Shown here: piece after piece, positions 1 to 5,997 of the stretch | Position numbering within the stretch: position 1 is the first letter of the stretch | How the letters are laid out: each line of letters begins with the position of its first letter | From: Acidimicrobiales bacterium | Lineage (GTDB): Bacteria > Actinomycetota > Acidimicrobiia > Acidimicrobiales > Poriferisodalaceae | Length of the DNA: 5,997 nucleotides | Direction of reading: 5' to 3' | NCBI GenBank assembly: GCA_030749275.1 | Contig: JASMKJ010000321.1 | Location: 1 to 5,997, forward strand | Notes under the pieces: generated by a model | What the model was told of the DNA's origin: nothing | The model's database searches: none | What the model saw: only the letters and a program-made list of their open reading frames with translations | Position numbers and translations under genes: made by a program

Positions 1-539
1 AATGGGTAGTTGCCGGGCGGGCTGAACAAATTGTCAACTACGAGCGAACCCATGTCTATTGCGGCAGGTGCGCAACCCCGACCGAGACAAACCCTCACGA
101 CCGTGGGAAGGTGTGCCCCAGTTGCAAACACATGGCCTTCCCTAGGCTCAGCCCGGCCATGATTGTGCTGGTCGAAAAGGAAGATCAGGTGCTGCTTGCC
201 TGGGGGCGTCAATTTCCCGGTCGTTTCTTCAGCACCCTTGCAGGCTTTGTCGAACCGGGAGAGAGCCTTGAACAGGCCGTTGCGCGGGAGGTGATGGAAG
301 AGGTCAGCGTAGAGGTAAACGAAATTCGTTACTTCGGTAGCCAACCCTGGCCGTTCCCTCATTCATTGATGTGTGGCTTCCACTGCACTTATCAGTCGGG
401 TGAAATATCCATCCAAGAAGAAGAGATCGTTGAAGCCGGGTGGTTCTATGCGAACGACCTACCACCGTGCCCCGTCGGGGGCATGTCGATCGCGGGCTGG
501 TTGATCCAAGATTGGTTGGAACGACAGGGCGTTGCCTAA
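1..539 (+). CDS. nudC: NudC-type NAD(H) diphosphatase, 3' part (5' end outside window)
   Basis: This Nudix hydrolase is of the NudC type, which cleaves NADH/NAD+ to NMN(H) and AMP and can remove NAD caps from RNA; it is expected in the cytoplasm. The frame is open from base 3 with no stop, so the N-terminal domain lies off the window; a GTG at 111 is internal, since homologous sequence continues upstream of it. Visible in order: a zinc ribbon with CxxC at 60-71 and CPSC at 114-125, with first-to-third cysteine spacing of 18 residues as in E. coli NudC; the Nudix box at 243-311 with G-x5-E-x7-REVMEE; and the NudC hallmark SQPWPFPHS at 339-365, which separates this subfamily from other Nudix enzymes. 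The usual glycine near the end of the Nudix box is serine (REVMEEVSV). It ends with TAA at 537-539, overlapping the stop of the convergent thioesterase gene. Family assignment is very secure; substrate preference is inferred. Confidence 0.94.
   Translation, partial: WVVAGRAEQIVNYERTHVYCGRCATPTETNPHDRGKVCPSCKHMAFPRLSPAMIVLVEKEDQVLLAWGRQFPGRFFSTLAGFVEPGESLEQAVAREVMEEVSVEVNEIRYFGSQPWPFPHSLMCGFHCTYQSGEISIQEEEIVEAGWFYANDLPPCPVGGMSIAGWLIQDWLERQGVA
466..485. other. GC-rich inverted repeat inside the 3' end of nudC
   Basis: Arms at 466-473 and 478-485 form an 8-base-pair stem, with one G-T wobble, around a 4-base loop. It lies within nudC coding sequence and about 50 bases past the stop of tesB as read on the minus strand. 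No T-run follows it on either strand, so it is not a standard intrinsic terminator, but it is the only strong hairpin near this convergent junction. Confidence 0.35.
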
Positions 540-1357
540 CCGCCGTCAGGTCGCACCCGAACCAGACCCTGTTGAGCAACAGTGGCTACCAGTTCACCTT
601 CAGCAGTGAACACGTCTCCCGTGGCGAGACCTCGAGTGCCTTTCAGTTGGTGAGGGGCTAAGTCAAACAAGAGCCATTGGTCAGCGCGAACAGAACGATG
701 AAACCAGACTGCGTGATCTAGAGAAGCGGCCATGTAAACGTCATCCCACTTCACATCACTGGACTCGTCTCCGACAAGCGACCGAGCGGGATGAGCGGCG
801 ACTATGGCATCCATTGGATTTGTGTCTGAAAGATAAGCGAGGGCAGCGAAATGTTCATCGGCTGTGTCGCCTATCGGCTCGGTGAACTTGGTCCACACCC
901 GATGGCGAGCAGGGCTGGTTGACTCGTGTTCTAGGCGCGCGTCAACTCCGATACCCCAGTCAATTTTCTGTGATTCTTCCGGGGGTGTCAGGTCAGCGGG
1001 AATGGCCGAAGTTGCAATATCTGGTCCGTCTTCATCACGTTGAAACGAGCACGAGAGATTCAGTATCGCTCCCCCGCTTTGTCTGGCCACTACTCGTCTC
1101 GTTGAGAAACTTCTGCCGTTTCGTAGTCGGTCAACCTCATAACGAACTGGTTCACTCGGGTCACCACCCAAAATGAAATATGCGTGCAGAGAATGAATCT
1201 TGTGTCCTTCGGTATCAACCGTTCTCATCGCAGCACACAGAGACTGCGCTATCACTAGGCCGCCGTAGATGCGTCCCCATTCGTAGAGGGGGCTCTCCCC
1301 GACAAAAGCATCGGCGCCATGAGGTTCAAGCACCAGAATTTTCGATACATCGGTCAT
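536..1357 (-). CDS. tesB: Acyl-CoA thioesterase II (TesB family)
   Basis: Predicted to hydrolyse acyl-CoA to free fatty acid and CoA in the cytoplasm. The protein (273 aa from the chosen start) is a double hotdog of usual TesB length. The first hotdog includes IYGGLVIAQSL near residues 30-40 and a HSLHAYFILGGDP strand near 55-67; the second includes AYLSDTNPMD and SLDHAVWFHR. The three E. coli TesB active-site positions (Asp204, Thr228, Gln278) align with Asp178, Ser212 and Gln262, so the nucleophile-activating set is intact with Ser for Thr. The ATG at 1355-1357 is preferred because it forms an ATGA overlap with the cysS stop and gives an N terminus (MTDVSKILVLEP) close to family length; the ATG at 1367-1369 would add four residues and overlap cysS by 16 bases. 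No strong Shine-Dalgarno precedes either, consistent with coupling to cysS translation. Physiological substrate chain length cannot be read from sequence. Confidence 0.93.
   Translation of the reverse strand: MTDVSKILVLEPHGADAFVGESPLYEWGRIYGGLVIAQSLCAAMRTVDTEGHKIHSLHAYFILGGDPSEPVRYEVDRLRNGRSFSTRRVVARQSGGAILNLSCSFQRDEDGPDIATSAIPADLTPPEESQKIDWGIGVDARLEHESTSPARHRVWTKFTEPIGDTADEHFAALAYLSDTNPMDAIVAAHPARSLVGDESSDVKWDDVYMAASLDHAVWFHRSVRADQWLLFDLAPHQLKGTRGLATGDVFTAEGELVATVAQQGLVRVRPDGG
1354..1357 (-). promoter_or_regulatory. ATGA stop/start overlap coupling cysS to tesB
   Basis: On the minus strand the bases ATGA contain the TGA stop of cysS and the ATG start of the thioesterase. Such overlaps usually allow ribosome re-initiation; here there is no good Shine-Dalgarno for the second gene, which fits. 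The coupling itself is an inference. Confidence 0.6.
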
Positions 1358-2745
1358 GTCCGACGCCATGTCACGCCATCAGCCGTGTCCTCGACCGCGA
1401 TCCCTGCTTCCGCCAATTGATCTCTGATGCGATCTGCCGTCTCAAAGTCTCCTTGGCTTCTCGCCGTTTGGCGTTGCTCAATCAAACCCTCAATCTCTTC
1501 ACCATCTGGACCTGAATCAGCAGCTCCGTCGTCAATTCCGATTTCGATGCCTAGGGCAGAAAACAACGTCGCCGCGGTGCGAGCCTTAACCCCTGCCACT
1601 GTCAATTCGCCTTCGTCTAGTCCAGCGTTGGCTTCGCGGACGAGGCTGAAGGCTTGATCAAGGGCAACTGGACTTCCGAAGTCGTCATCCATGGCTTCTC
1701 TAAATGCACCTAAAGATTCAGCGTCTGTGTCACCGATTACCAAGTCAATGTCAGCCGCCTGCATGCGTCGGTGGAAAGCATCCAATCGGTCGATTGCAGC
1801 GGCCGCTGCCAACAGGGCATCTCTACCCATTTCCATAGCTCGGCGATAGTGGGTTTGTAGGGCAAGCAGACGCAAGGACCTAGGGCCCGCTGTGTCGATA
1901 GCTTCAGCCAAATTAGTGAAGTTGCCCAGAGATTTGGACATCTTTTCACCTGCAACATTGACCATCGCGCTATGGACCCAGTGACGCGCGAAAGGTTGAC
2001 CCGTAGCCGTGACTTGAGCCCATTCGTTCTGGTGGTGAGGAAAGCAAAGGTCATCGCCGCCACCGTGAATATCGAAACCAGGTCCAAGAGCACTGAGAGA
2101 CATGGCGACGCATTCGGTGTGCCATCCAGGCCGTCCTACTCCCCACGGTGTTGCCCACGACGGTTCACCCGGTTTTGCAGCTTTCCACAACGCGAAATCA
2201 AGCGGCGATCGTTTGTCTGCGTCGATGTCCACTCGTTGTCCAGCGTCATCGAGGAGTTGCTTTAGGGAGCGACCCGCGAGTCGCCCGTAGTCGCTAAGAC
2301 CTTCCACAGAAAAGTAGACACCTTTGTCTGGGACAACGTACGCGGCGTCGCGTGCCACGAGGTCACCAACGATGTCGATCATCCCATCAATGAACTGAGT
2401 GGCGTGGGGGCGAGACTCAGCAGCAATAACGCCGAGTCGATCCATCTGTTCGTCATAGGCCACTGTGAATTCCGCCGCGACTTCTGGCTCAGTTCGTCCT
2501 TCGTCTTCAGCTCGGGAAATGATTTTGTCGTCAATGTCGGTGACGTTGGACGCAACCGTGACCTTGTAACCGCTCCATTCAAGGTATCTACGAATCATGT
2601 CGTAGGTAAGCGCTGTTCGACCGTGACCAAGGTGCGGTACGTCGTACACAGTTGGGCCACACACATACATGGCAACTTCGCCCTCTGTCCGAGGGACAAA
2701 AGGCACCTTTTGGCGCTCCATGGTGTCGTAGATGTGAAGGCTCAC
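1354..2745 (-). CDS. cysS: Cysteinyl-tRNA synthetase
   Basis: Class I aminoacyl-tRNA synthetase that activates cysteine with ATP and charges tRNA-Cys. From the chosen GTG start the protein is 463 aa (E. coli CysS is 461). Visible: the opening LHIYDTMERQ; MYVCGPTVYD; the class I HIGH motif as HLGH at residues 38-41; NVTDIDDKII; GGGDDLCFPHHQNE; KMSKS at 268-272; an acidic linker; and a C-terminal anticodon-binding region ending TWRRT. Zinc ligands equivalent to E. coli C28, C209, H234 and E238 are C29, C212, H237 and E241 with matching spacing. The GTG at 2743-2745 is chosen because the family normally begins right before this LxIYDT segment; a TTG at 2785-2787 would add 14 unrelated residues and intrude on the divergent promoter region. 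A weak AGAG lies 6 bases before the GTG. No T-box leader is apparent upstream. The gene is coupled to the downstream thioesterase. Mycothiol ligase MshC was considered and rejected. Confidence 0.97.
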   Translation of the reverse strand: MSLHIYDTMERQKVPFVPRTEGEVAMYVCGPTVYDVPHLGHGRTALTYDMIRRYLEWSGYKVTVASNVTDIDDKIISRAEDEGRTEPEVAAEFTVAYDEQMDRLGVIAAESRPHATQFIDGMIDIVGDLVARDAAYVVPDKGVYFSVEGLSDYGRLAGRSLKQLLDDAGQRVDIDADKRSPLDFALWKAAKPGEPSWATPWGVGRPGWHTECVAMSLSALGPGFDIHGGGDDLCFPHHQNEWAQVTATGQPFARHWVHSAMVNVAGEKMSKSLGNFTNLAEAIDTAGPRSLRLLALQTHYRRAMEMGRDALLAAAAAIDRLDAFHRRMQAADIDLVIGDTDAESLGAFREAMDDDFGSPVALDQAFSLVREANAGLDEGELTVAGVKARTAATLFSALGIEIGIDDGAADSGPDGEEIEGLIEQRQTARSQGDFETADRIRDQLAEAGIAVEDTADGVTWRRT

Positions 2746-2910
2746 GTCAATCTCTGTGCTTAGGGTTTGTCTCAGCTTTTCGGACAAGAAGTTACTAATT
2801 CGCAGGGTACCGCTAGCCCTAGGCTTAACAGTGCGTCATTAAATCCATCATCGCTCGCCAGACGGAAAGTTCCCCTCAAATTCAGCCTTCAAAGAGGTGT
2901 CATTGGTCAC
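2746..2910. promoter_or_regulatory. Divergent intergenic region between cysS and MMPL transporter genes
   Basis: This is the only substantial non-coding gap in the window and must hold the promoters for both the minus-strand cysS-tesB unit and the plus-strand transporter, unless these start inside the neighbouring genes. The middle is A/T-richer than the flanks (for example TTACTAATT at 2792-2800 and CATTAAAT at 2837-2844), but I could not pair these with a well-spaced -35 element, so no promoter boxes are assigned. A short imperfect dyad, AGCC-CTA-GGCT, sits at 2814-2824. Both flanking genes have longer TTG-started frames that extend into this region (from 2787 leftward and 2767 rightward) and overlap each other; I regard those extensions as non-coding. 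Confidence 0.5.
2894..2899 (+). promoter_or_regulatory. Possible Shine-Dalgarno GAGGTG for the MMPL gene
   Basis: GAGGTG matches six bases of the anti-Shine-Dalgarno complement and lies 11 bases before the in-frame GTG at 2911. The spacing is somewhat long but no later start candidate (2932, 2938) has a comparable site at a usable distance. It is the main reason for choosing the 2911 start. Confidence 0.4.
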
Positions 2911-5115
2911 GTGACGCACCAGACTGGCCGTGTGTCCGTGTTTTTGTATCGTTTGGGTCGCGCCTGCGTTCAACATAGATGGAGAACTATCGGTTCCTGG
3001 TTGTTCGCATCGGTCGCGCTCATTGGTTTAAACAGTGCCGTCGGCGGAGAGCTGACCAATGGCTTCGTTGTTCCAGGACTCGATAGCCAAGAAGCGTACG
3101 ACCTCTTAGCAGAGCGGTTTCCAGCGGAGGGTGGTATCAGCGCACAGGTGGTGATCGAAGCACCAGAAGGATCTCTGCTGAGCGACTCTCCTCAACAAAG
3201 AAAAATCGCGGCGATGACTGCATCTCTCAGTGCCATCGAAGGTGTGGAGACGGTAGTTCCACCCATTTCGGGTCAGACGATCAGCCGGTCGGACACCATT
3301 GGTTTGTTTCGAGTGGGCTACCACCCCGACTATCTCCCTTCCCTGTCGATGATAGAAACCCTTGAGGAAGCCGGACGCCCGTCCGATGCCACCGAGAAGG
3401 TGTTAAGGGTTGAATTCGGGGGCGATCTGTATAACTCCGTCGATCAACCCGAAACTGGACTGGGGGAAATGCTCGGTCTCGCATCAGCCGTCTTAGTTCT
3501 GCTCTTTGCGTTTGGAAGCATCGTGGCCATGGGCTTGCCCATCGGTTTGGCGTTATTCGGCTTGACCTTGGGAATCGGTGGAATTATCGGACTAGTTGCC
3601 GTCGGAATGGATGTCCCAGAGTGGACTCCAAATATGGCTTCGATGATCGGCCTCGGCGTAGGAATCGACTACGCGTTGTTCATCGTCACCAGATTTCGCG
3701 AAGGATTAGCCGACGGACTTACTGTCGAAGATGCCGCGGGAAGAGCCAATGCGACTGCCGGGCTGTCCGTGATTTTCGCCGGCGGGACCGTGGTTATCGC
3801 AATCTTGGGTTTGGCGATGGCCGGCATCCCCTTCATGACCGCCGCAGCGGTCGCTGTATCCATAGTTGTTGCACTGATGGTCATTGCTTCCCTAACAATT
3901 CTGCCCGCATTGCTGGGTTGGGCGGGGCATCGCGTCAACCCCAAAAGAAGTCGCTCTAACCCCGAAATCCATGCCAACAAAGGCCCTGGTAGATGGCAAC
4001 GATGGGGTGACCATGTCGCCAAACACGCATGGCCCTACATGTTGTCGACGTTAGGTTTACTCATAGCACTCACGGCCCCTGTCCTCGACCTAGAACTCGG
4101 ATTCCCTGACCAGGGCATCCTCCCCGAAGACCGCACTTCACGTCAGGCCTACGACCTCCTCGCTGAAGGTTTCGGTCCTGGCTTCAATGGACCTCTCCTC
4201 GTGGCAATTGACACCTCTACTGTCGGTGACCAAGAACTGAACTCCCTAGCCGCGACTTTGCGAAACAACTCAGGGGTTGCTTTCGTTCAAACACCTGAAC
4301 GTAGCCCTATCGGAGAAGCGGCAACCATCCTCGTCTTCCCTACTACTGCCCCTCAAGACCCTCAAACAATTGATTTGTTGACTCAGATCCGAGGGCCAAT
4401 ATTCGCCTCGGTGTTGAACGAAGAAGCCCGAGCACACGTTGGAGGTGCGACCGCGTCATTCGCAGATGTCTCGAAACGAGTTCAAACCCGCCTACCCGTT
4501 TTCATCGCCGGCGTTATCGCTCTGAGTTTTGTTCTCCTGATGTTGATGTTCAGGTCAATTCTCGTTCCGATCAAAGCGGCCTTGTTGAACTTGTTGTCAA
4601 TCGGAGCGGCGTACGGGGTGTTAGTGATGGTGTTCCAGTGGGGTTGGGGTCGAAGCCTGATCGGCGTGCAGGAGGCTATGCCCGTAGTTTCCTTTATCCC
4701 AATGTTCATGTTCGCTGTGCTGTTCGGCCTCTCAATGGACTATGAGGTCTTTCTGTTGAGCCGAGTGAAAGAAGAATATCTCCTGAGCCGCAACAACTCT
4801 CAGAGCGTGATCTTCGGGATTTCCAACACCGCCCGAGTGATTACATCCGCTGCGCTCATCATGATTTCTGTCTTCCTGGGATTCGTCGCCAACCCAGACC
4901 CGATCCTAAAGATGATGGGCCTGGGCTTAGCAACAGCAATCTTTGTTGATGCGACAATTGTTCGAGTTGTACTCGTTCCCGCGTCAATGAAGCTAATGGG
5001 GGACGCCAACTGGTGGTTCCCTCAGTCATTGAACTGGTTACCGCGCCTAGACATTGAGGGAGAAGAAAGACTCCCCAATCGCGAATTCGCTTCAACCGGC
5101 GACGCTGCTAATTGA
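2911..5115 (+). CDS. MMPL/RND-family membrane transporter
   Basis: Inner-membrane proton-driven exporter of the MMPL branch of the RND superfamily; members move lipids, siderophores or drugs, and the cargo here is unknown. From the GTG at 2911 it has 734 aa, usual for the short MMPL type. Layout: helix 1 about 26-44; an extracytoplasmic porter loop about 47-180; helices 2-6 about 185-337; a basic linker; helix 7 about 375-394; a second porter loop about 397-525; helices 8-12 about 528-693; and a short acidic tail. Each half carries the Asp-Tyr proton-relay motif in helix 4 or 10: GLGVGIDYALF (D253-Y254) and FGLSMDYEVF (D610-Y611), matching the paired Asp-Tyr sites of MmpL3. The halves show the ancestral duplication directly: SQEAYDLLAERF and SRQAYDLLAEGF begin each loop. 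The C-terminal VDATIVRVVLVPA is a family hallmark. Starts at TTG 2767, GTG 2932 or GTG 2938 are possible; homologues usually begin near the LYRLGR segment. The 3' end overlaps the convergent protease gene by 24 bases. Confidence 0.93.
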   Translation: MTHQTGRVSVFLYRLGRACVQHRWRTIGSWLFASVALIGLNSAVGGELTNGFVVPGLDSQEAYDLLAERFPAEGGISAQVVIEAPEGSLLSDSPQQRKIAAMTASLSAIEGVETVVPPISGQTISRSDTIGLFRVGYHPDYLPSLSMIETLEEAGRPSDATEKVLRVEFGGDLYNSVDQPETGLGEMLGLASAVLVLLFAFGSIVAMGLPIGLALFGLTLGIGGIIGLVAVGMDVPEWTPNMASMIGLGVGIDYALFIVTRFREGLADGLTVEDAAGRANATAGLSVIFAGGTVVIAILGLAMAGIPFMTAAAVAVSIVVALMVIASLTILPALLGWAGHRVNPKRSRSNPEIHANKGPGRWQRWGDHVAKHAWPYMLSTLGLLIALTAPVLDLELGFPDQGILPEDRTSRQAYDLLAEGFGPGFNGPLLVAIDTSTVGDQELNSLAATLRNNSGVAFVQTPERSPIGEAATILVFPTTAPQDPQTIDLLTQIRGPIFASVLNEEARAHVGGATASFADVSKRVQTRLPVFIAGVIALSFVLLMLMFRSILVPIKAALLNLLSIGAAYGVLVMVFQWGWGRSLIGVQEAMPVVSFIPMFMFAVLFGLSMDYEVFLLSRVKEEYLLSRNNSQSVIFGISNTARVITSAALIMISVFLGFVANPDPILKMMGLGLATAIFVDATIVRVVLVPASMKLMGDANWWFPQSLNWLPRLDIEGEERLPNREFASTGDAAN

Positions 5116-5805
5116 CCAAATAAGGCCGTTGTGTCCGGCATGTAATACCAAGCCCGCCCACCAACCGTAACGAACTCTGGCGATGGTGAACATGAGCCCC
5201 AACCAAATCTGCGGACTTACCACCAGTGGAGCTACCAGTACAGCAAACAGGGACCATTCGACGTCAAAGTTGACGATGTGAATGAGGCCAAAAATTAGTG
5301 TGACGAGGTAAATAGGTAGTCGGGGACTTCTGTCCCACCGCCTGTCAACCAGTTCTCGAACTTCTGAGTTAAAGGCAAGTACACCGACGGCAACTGCCAA
5401 AACAAGGATGACCCAGAAGACAAAGCCGCCCGTACCGGCAAAAAATATTGCGCCAGCGACTAGGGATAGCGCCACCAAGCCCGGCCGGAAGCGGCGTTGA
5501 AGAGGAAGACGGTAAATGACCTCCTCAAATAATGGGGCCAGAAGCACAACTAAAAGAAATTGCTCAGTAAGCGACCATTGTTCGAGTTCGGATTCGAGGA
5601 CACTCTCATAGCCGGCTGCACCCGACAATCCGCCGAAAATCATCCAGAGCAGCACAGAGCCCAGAAATCCCGTGCCCAGAAGCTGTGCTAATCCGCGGAA
5701 TACTCGGCGGGGATGCGGCATCTCATCCCAGTCGGGGTGGACAATGAATCTGGGTCCAATTGTGGGTCGAGTTGAATCAGGTGGCGTCATCGGTTGTTGT
5801 CGCAT
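5092..5805 (-). CDS. CPBP-family (Abi/Rce1-like) intramembrane metalloprotease
   Basis: Polytopic membrane protein of 237 aa assigned to the CPBP (CAAX protease and bacteriocin-processing) family. All three signature motifs are present inside hydrophobic segments: EEVIYR (E94, E95, R99), FGLIH (F172, H176) and HAGHN (H222, N226), so the catalytic centre looks intact. Hydrophobic segments lie around residues 39-60, 80-92, 109-124, 128-145, 163-179, 185-207 and 213-232; a proline- and charge-rich N-terminal tail of about 35 residues precedes them and there is no cleavable signal peptide. Bacterial members act in bacteriocin self-immunity, peptide maturation or membrane-protein turnover; the substrate here is unknown. 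ATG at 5803-5805 overlaps the upstream HTH gene by 29 bases; ATG at 5788-5790 would overlap by 14 and drop five residues. Neither has a clear Shine-Dalgarno, so the start is uncertain. Likely co-transcribed with the HTH gene; its 3' end overlaps the MMPL gene. Confidence 0.88.
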   Translation of the reverse strand: MRQQPMTPPDSTRPTIGPRFIVHPDWDEMPHPRRVFRGLAQLLGTGFLGSVLLWMIFGGLSGAAGYESVLESELEQWSLTEQFLLVVLLAPLFEEVIYRLPLQRRFRPGLVALSLVAGAIFFAGTGGFVFWVILVLAVAVGVLAFNSEVRELVDRRWDRSPRLPIYLVTLIFGLIHIVNFDVEWSLFAVLVAPLVVSPQIWLGLMFTIARVRYGWWAGLVLHAGHNGLIWSISSVAG

Positions 5806-5997
5806 CCGGGTAGAGATGTTTTAGGGTTCCGGGTTGGACACGGCTTTGCTCGATAAAGGCCGCTACGTCAGATTGCTTCAGTCGAATCACCCGTCCGATC
5901 CGGTACGCGGGGACGCGCCCTTCGTCGATGAAGCGATACAAGGTGCGTTGTGTCACGCCAATCCGTCCGGCCGCATCTTTGCTTGACAACCAGGGAC
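5777..5997 (-). CDS. Excisionase-family small HTH DNA-binding protein (5' end outside window)
   Basis: Small single-domain protein of the MerR-like HTH_17/excisionase family, predicted to bind DNA. The visible part has the helix-turn-helix (SSKDAAGRIGVTQRTLYRF), then the GRVPAYRIGRVIRL wing and the SDVAAFIEQSR helix, followed by a polar tail ending in TTDDAT. The domain normally starts a few residues before the (L)SSKDAA segment, and the frame stays open to the window edge (Pro-Trp precede a TTG at 5987-5989), so I treat the gene as 5'-truncated by the window rather than starting at that TTG. It overlaps the start of the protease gene, suggesting one transcript. No integrase, recombinase or attachment site is seen in this window, so a transcription-regulator role is at least as likely as recombination directionality; the "excisionase" label is only the family name. 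Confidence 0.85.
   Translation of the reverse strand, partial: PWLSSKDAAGRIGVTQRTLYRFIDEGRVPAYRIGRVIRLKQSDVAAFIEQSRVQPGTLKHLYPDATTTDDAT

Noticed and set aside
919..1515. Plus-strand open frames opposite tesB and the cysS 3' end
   Set aside because: They have no domain signal, no ribosome binding site, and overlap two securely identified minus-strand genes.
1354..2745. Mycothiol ligase MshC, the CysS paralogue of actinobacteria
   Set aside because: The length of 463 aa, the NVTDIDDKII segment, the full C-terminal anticodon-binding region and the terminal TWRRT are those of true CysS; MshC is shorter at the C terminus.
2404..2763. 119-codon plus-strand open frame opposite the cysS 5' half
   Set aside because: It is antisense to a highly conserved gene, its translation shows no recognisable domain, and it is explained by codon bias of cysS.
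2746..2910. T-box riboswitch leader for cysS
   Set aside because: The gap is too short for a typical T-box plus promoter and I found no match to the conserved T-box sequence on the minus strand.
3669..4022. 117-codon minus-strand open frame inside the MMPL gene
   Set aside because: It lies wholly antisense to conserved transmembrane segments and shows only low-complexity Ala/Thr-rich sequence typical of a shadow frame.
5579..5598. Near-repeat TTCGAG...TTCGAG resembling a tRNA T-arm
   Set aside because: It encodes the LESELE segment of the protease and lacks any acceptor, D-arm or anticodon structure around it.
5777..5997. Excisionase of a prophage or integrative element
   Set aside because: The family name alone suggests it, but no integrase, attachment repeat, tRNA end or other phage gene is visible in the window.

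Overview
The window is a compact stretch of bacterial chromosome with six protein-coding genes and almost no non-coding sequence. It suggests an actinobacterium (Actinomycetota), perhaps an Acidimicrobiia-like lineage of moderate GC. The grounds are an MMPL-type transporter, a TesB thioesterase, an excisionase-type small helix-turn-helix protein, frequent GTG/TTG start candidates and weak Shine-Dalgarno signals. The class-level guess is an inference from gene content only.

Left part (1-2745): the 3' part of a NudC-type NAD(H) diphosphatase gene runs on the plus strand from the window edge to 539. It meets, tail to tail with a 4-base overlap, a minus-strand pair: cysS (cysteinyl-tRNA synthetase), then a TesB-type acyl-CoA thioesterase. 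The pair is joined by an ATGA stop/start overlap at 1354-1357, which points to one transcript and translational coupling.

Middle (2746-2910): the only real intergenic gap, about 165 bases, lies between the divergently transcribed cysS and a plus-strand gene for a 12-helix MMPL/RND-family exporter. The annotated starts of both genes are internal GTG codons chosen over longer TTG-started frames that would overlap each other.

Right part (2911-5997): the MMPL gene ends in a 24-base convergent overlap with a minus-strand gene for a CPBP (Abi/Rce1-like) intramembrane protease. That gene is itself overlapped at its 5' end by a small excisionase-type HTH gene running off the right edge. The HTH and protease genes look like a two-gene unit.

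Together the genes cover housekeeping (NAD cap/NADH hydrolysis, Cys-tRNA charging, acyl-CoA hydrolysis) and the cell envelope (lipid or drug export, membrane proteolysis). I see no insertion sequence, CRISPR array, prophage, tRNA or rRNA, and no convincing undescribed system. The most noteworthy points are the cysS-tesB coupling, the HTH-protease pair, the gene overlaps at both convergent junctions, and a substituted Nudix-box residue.
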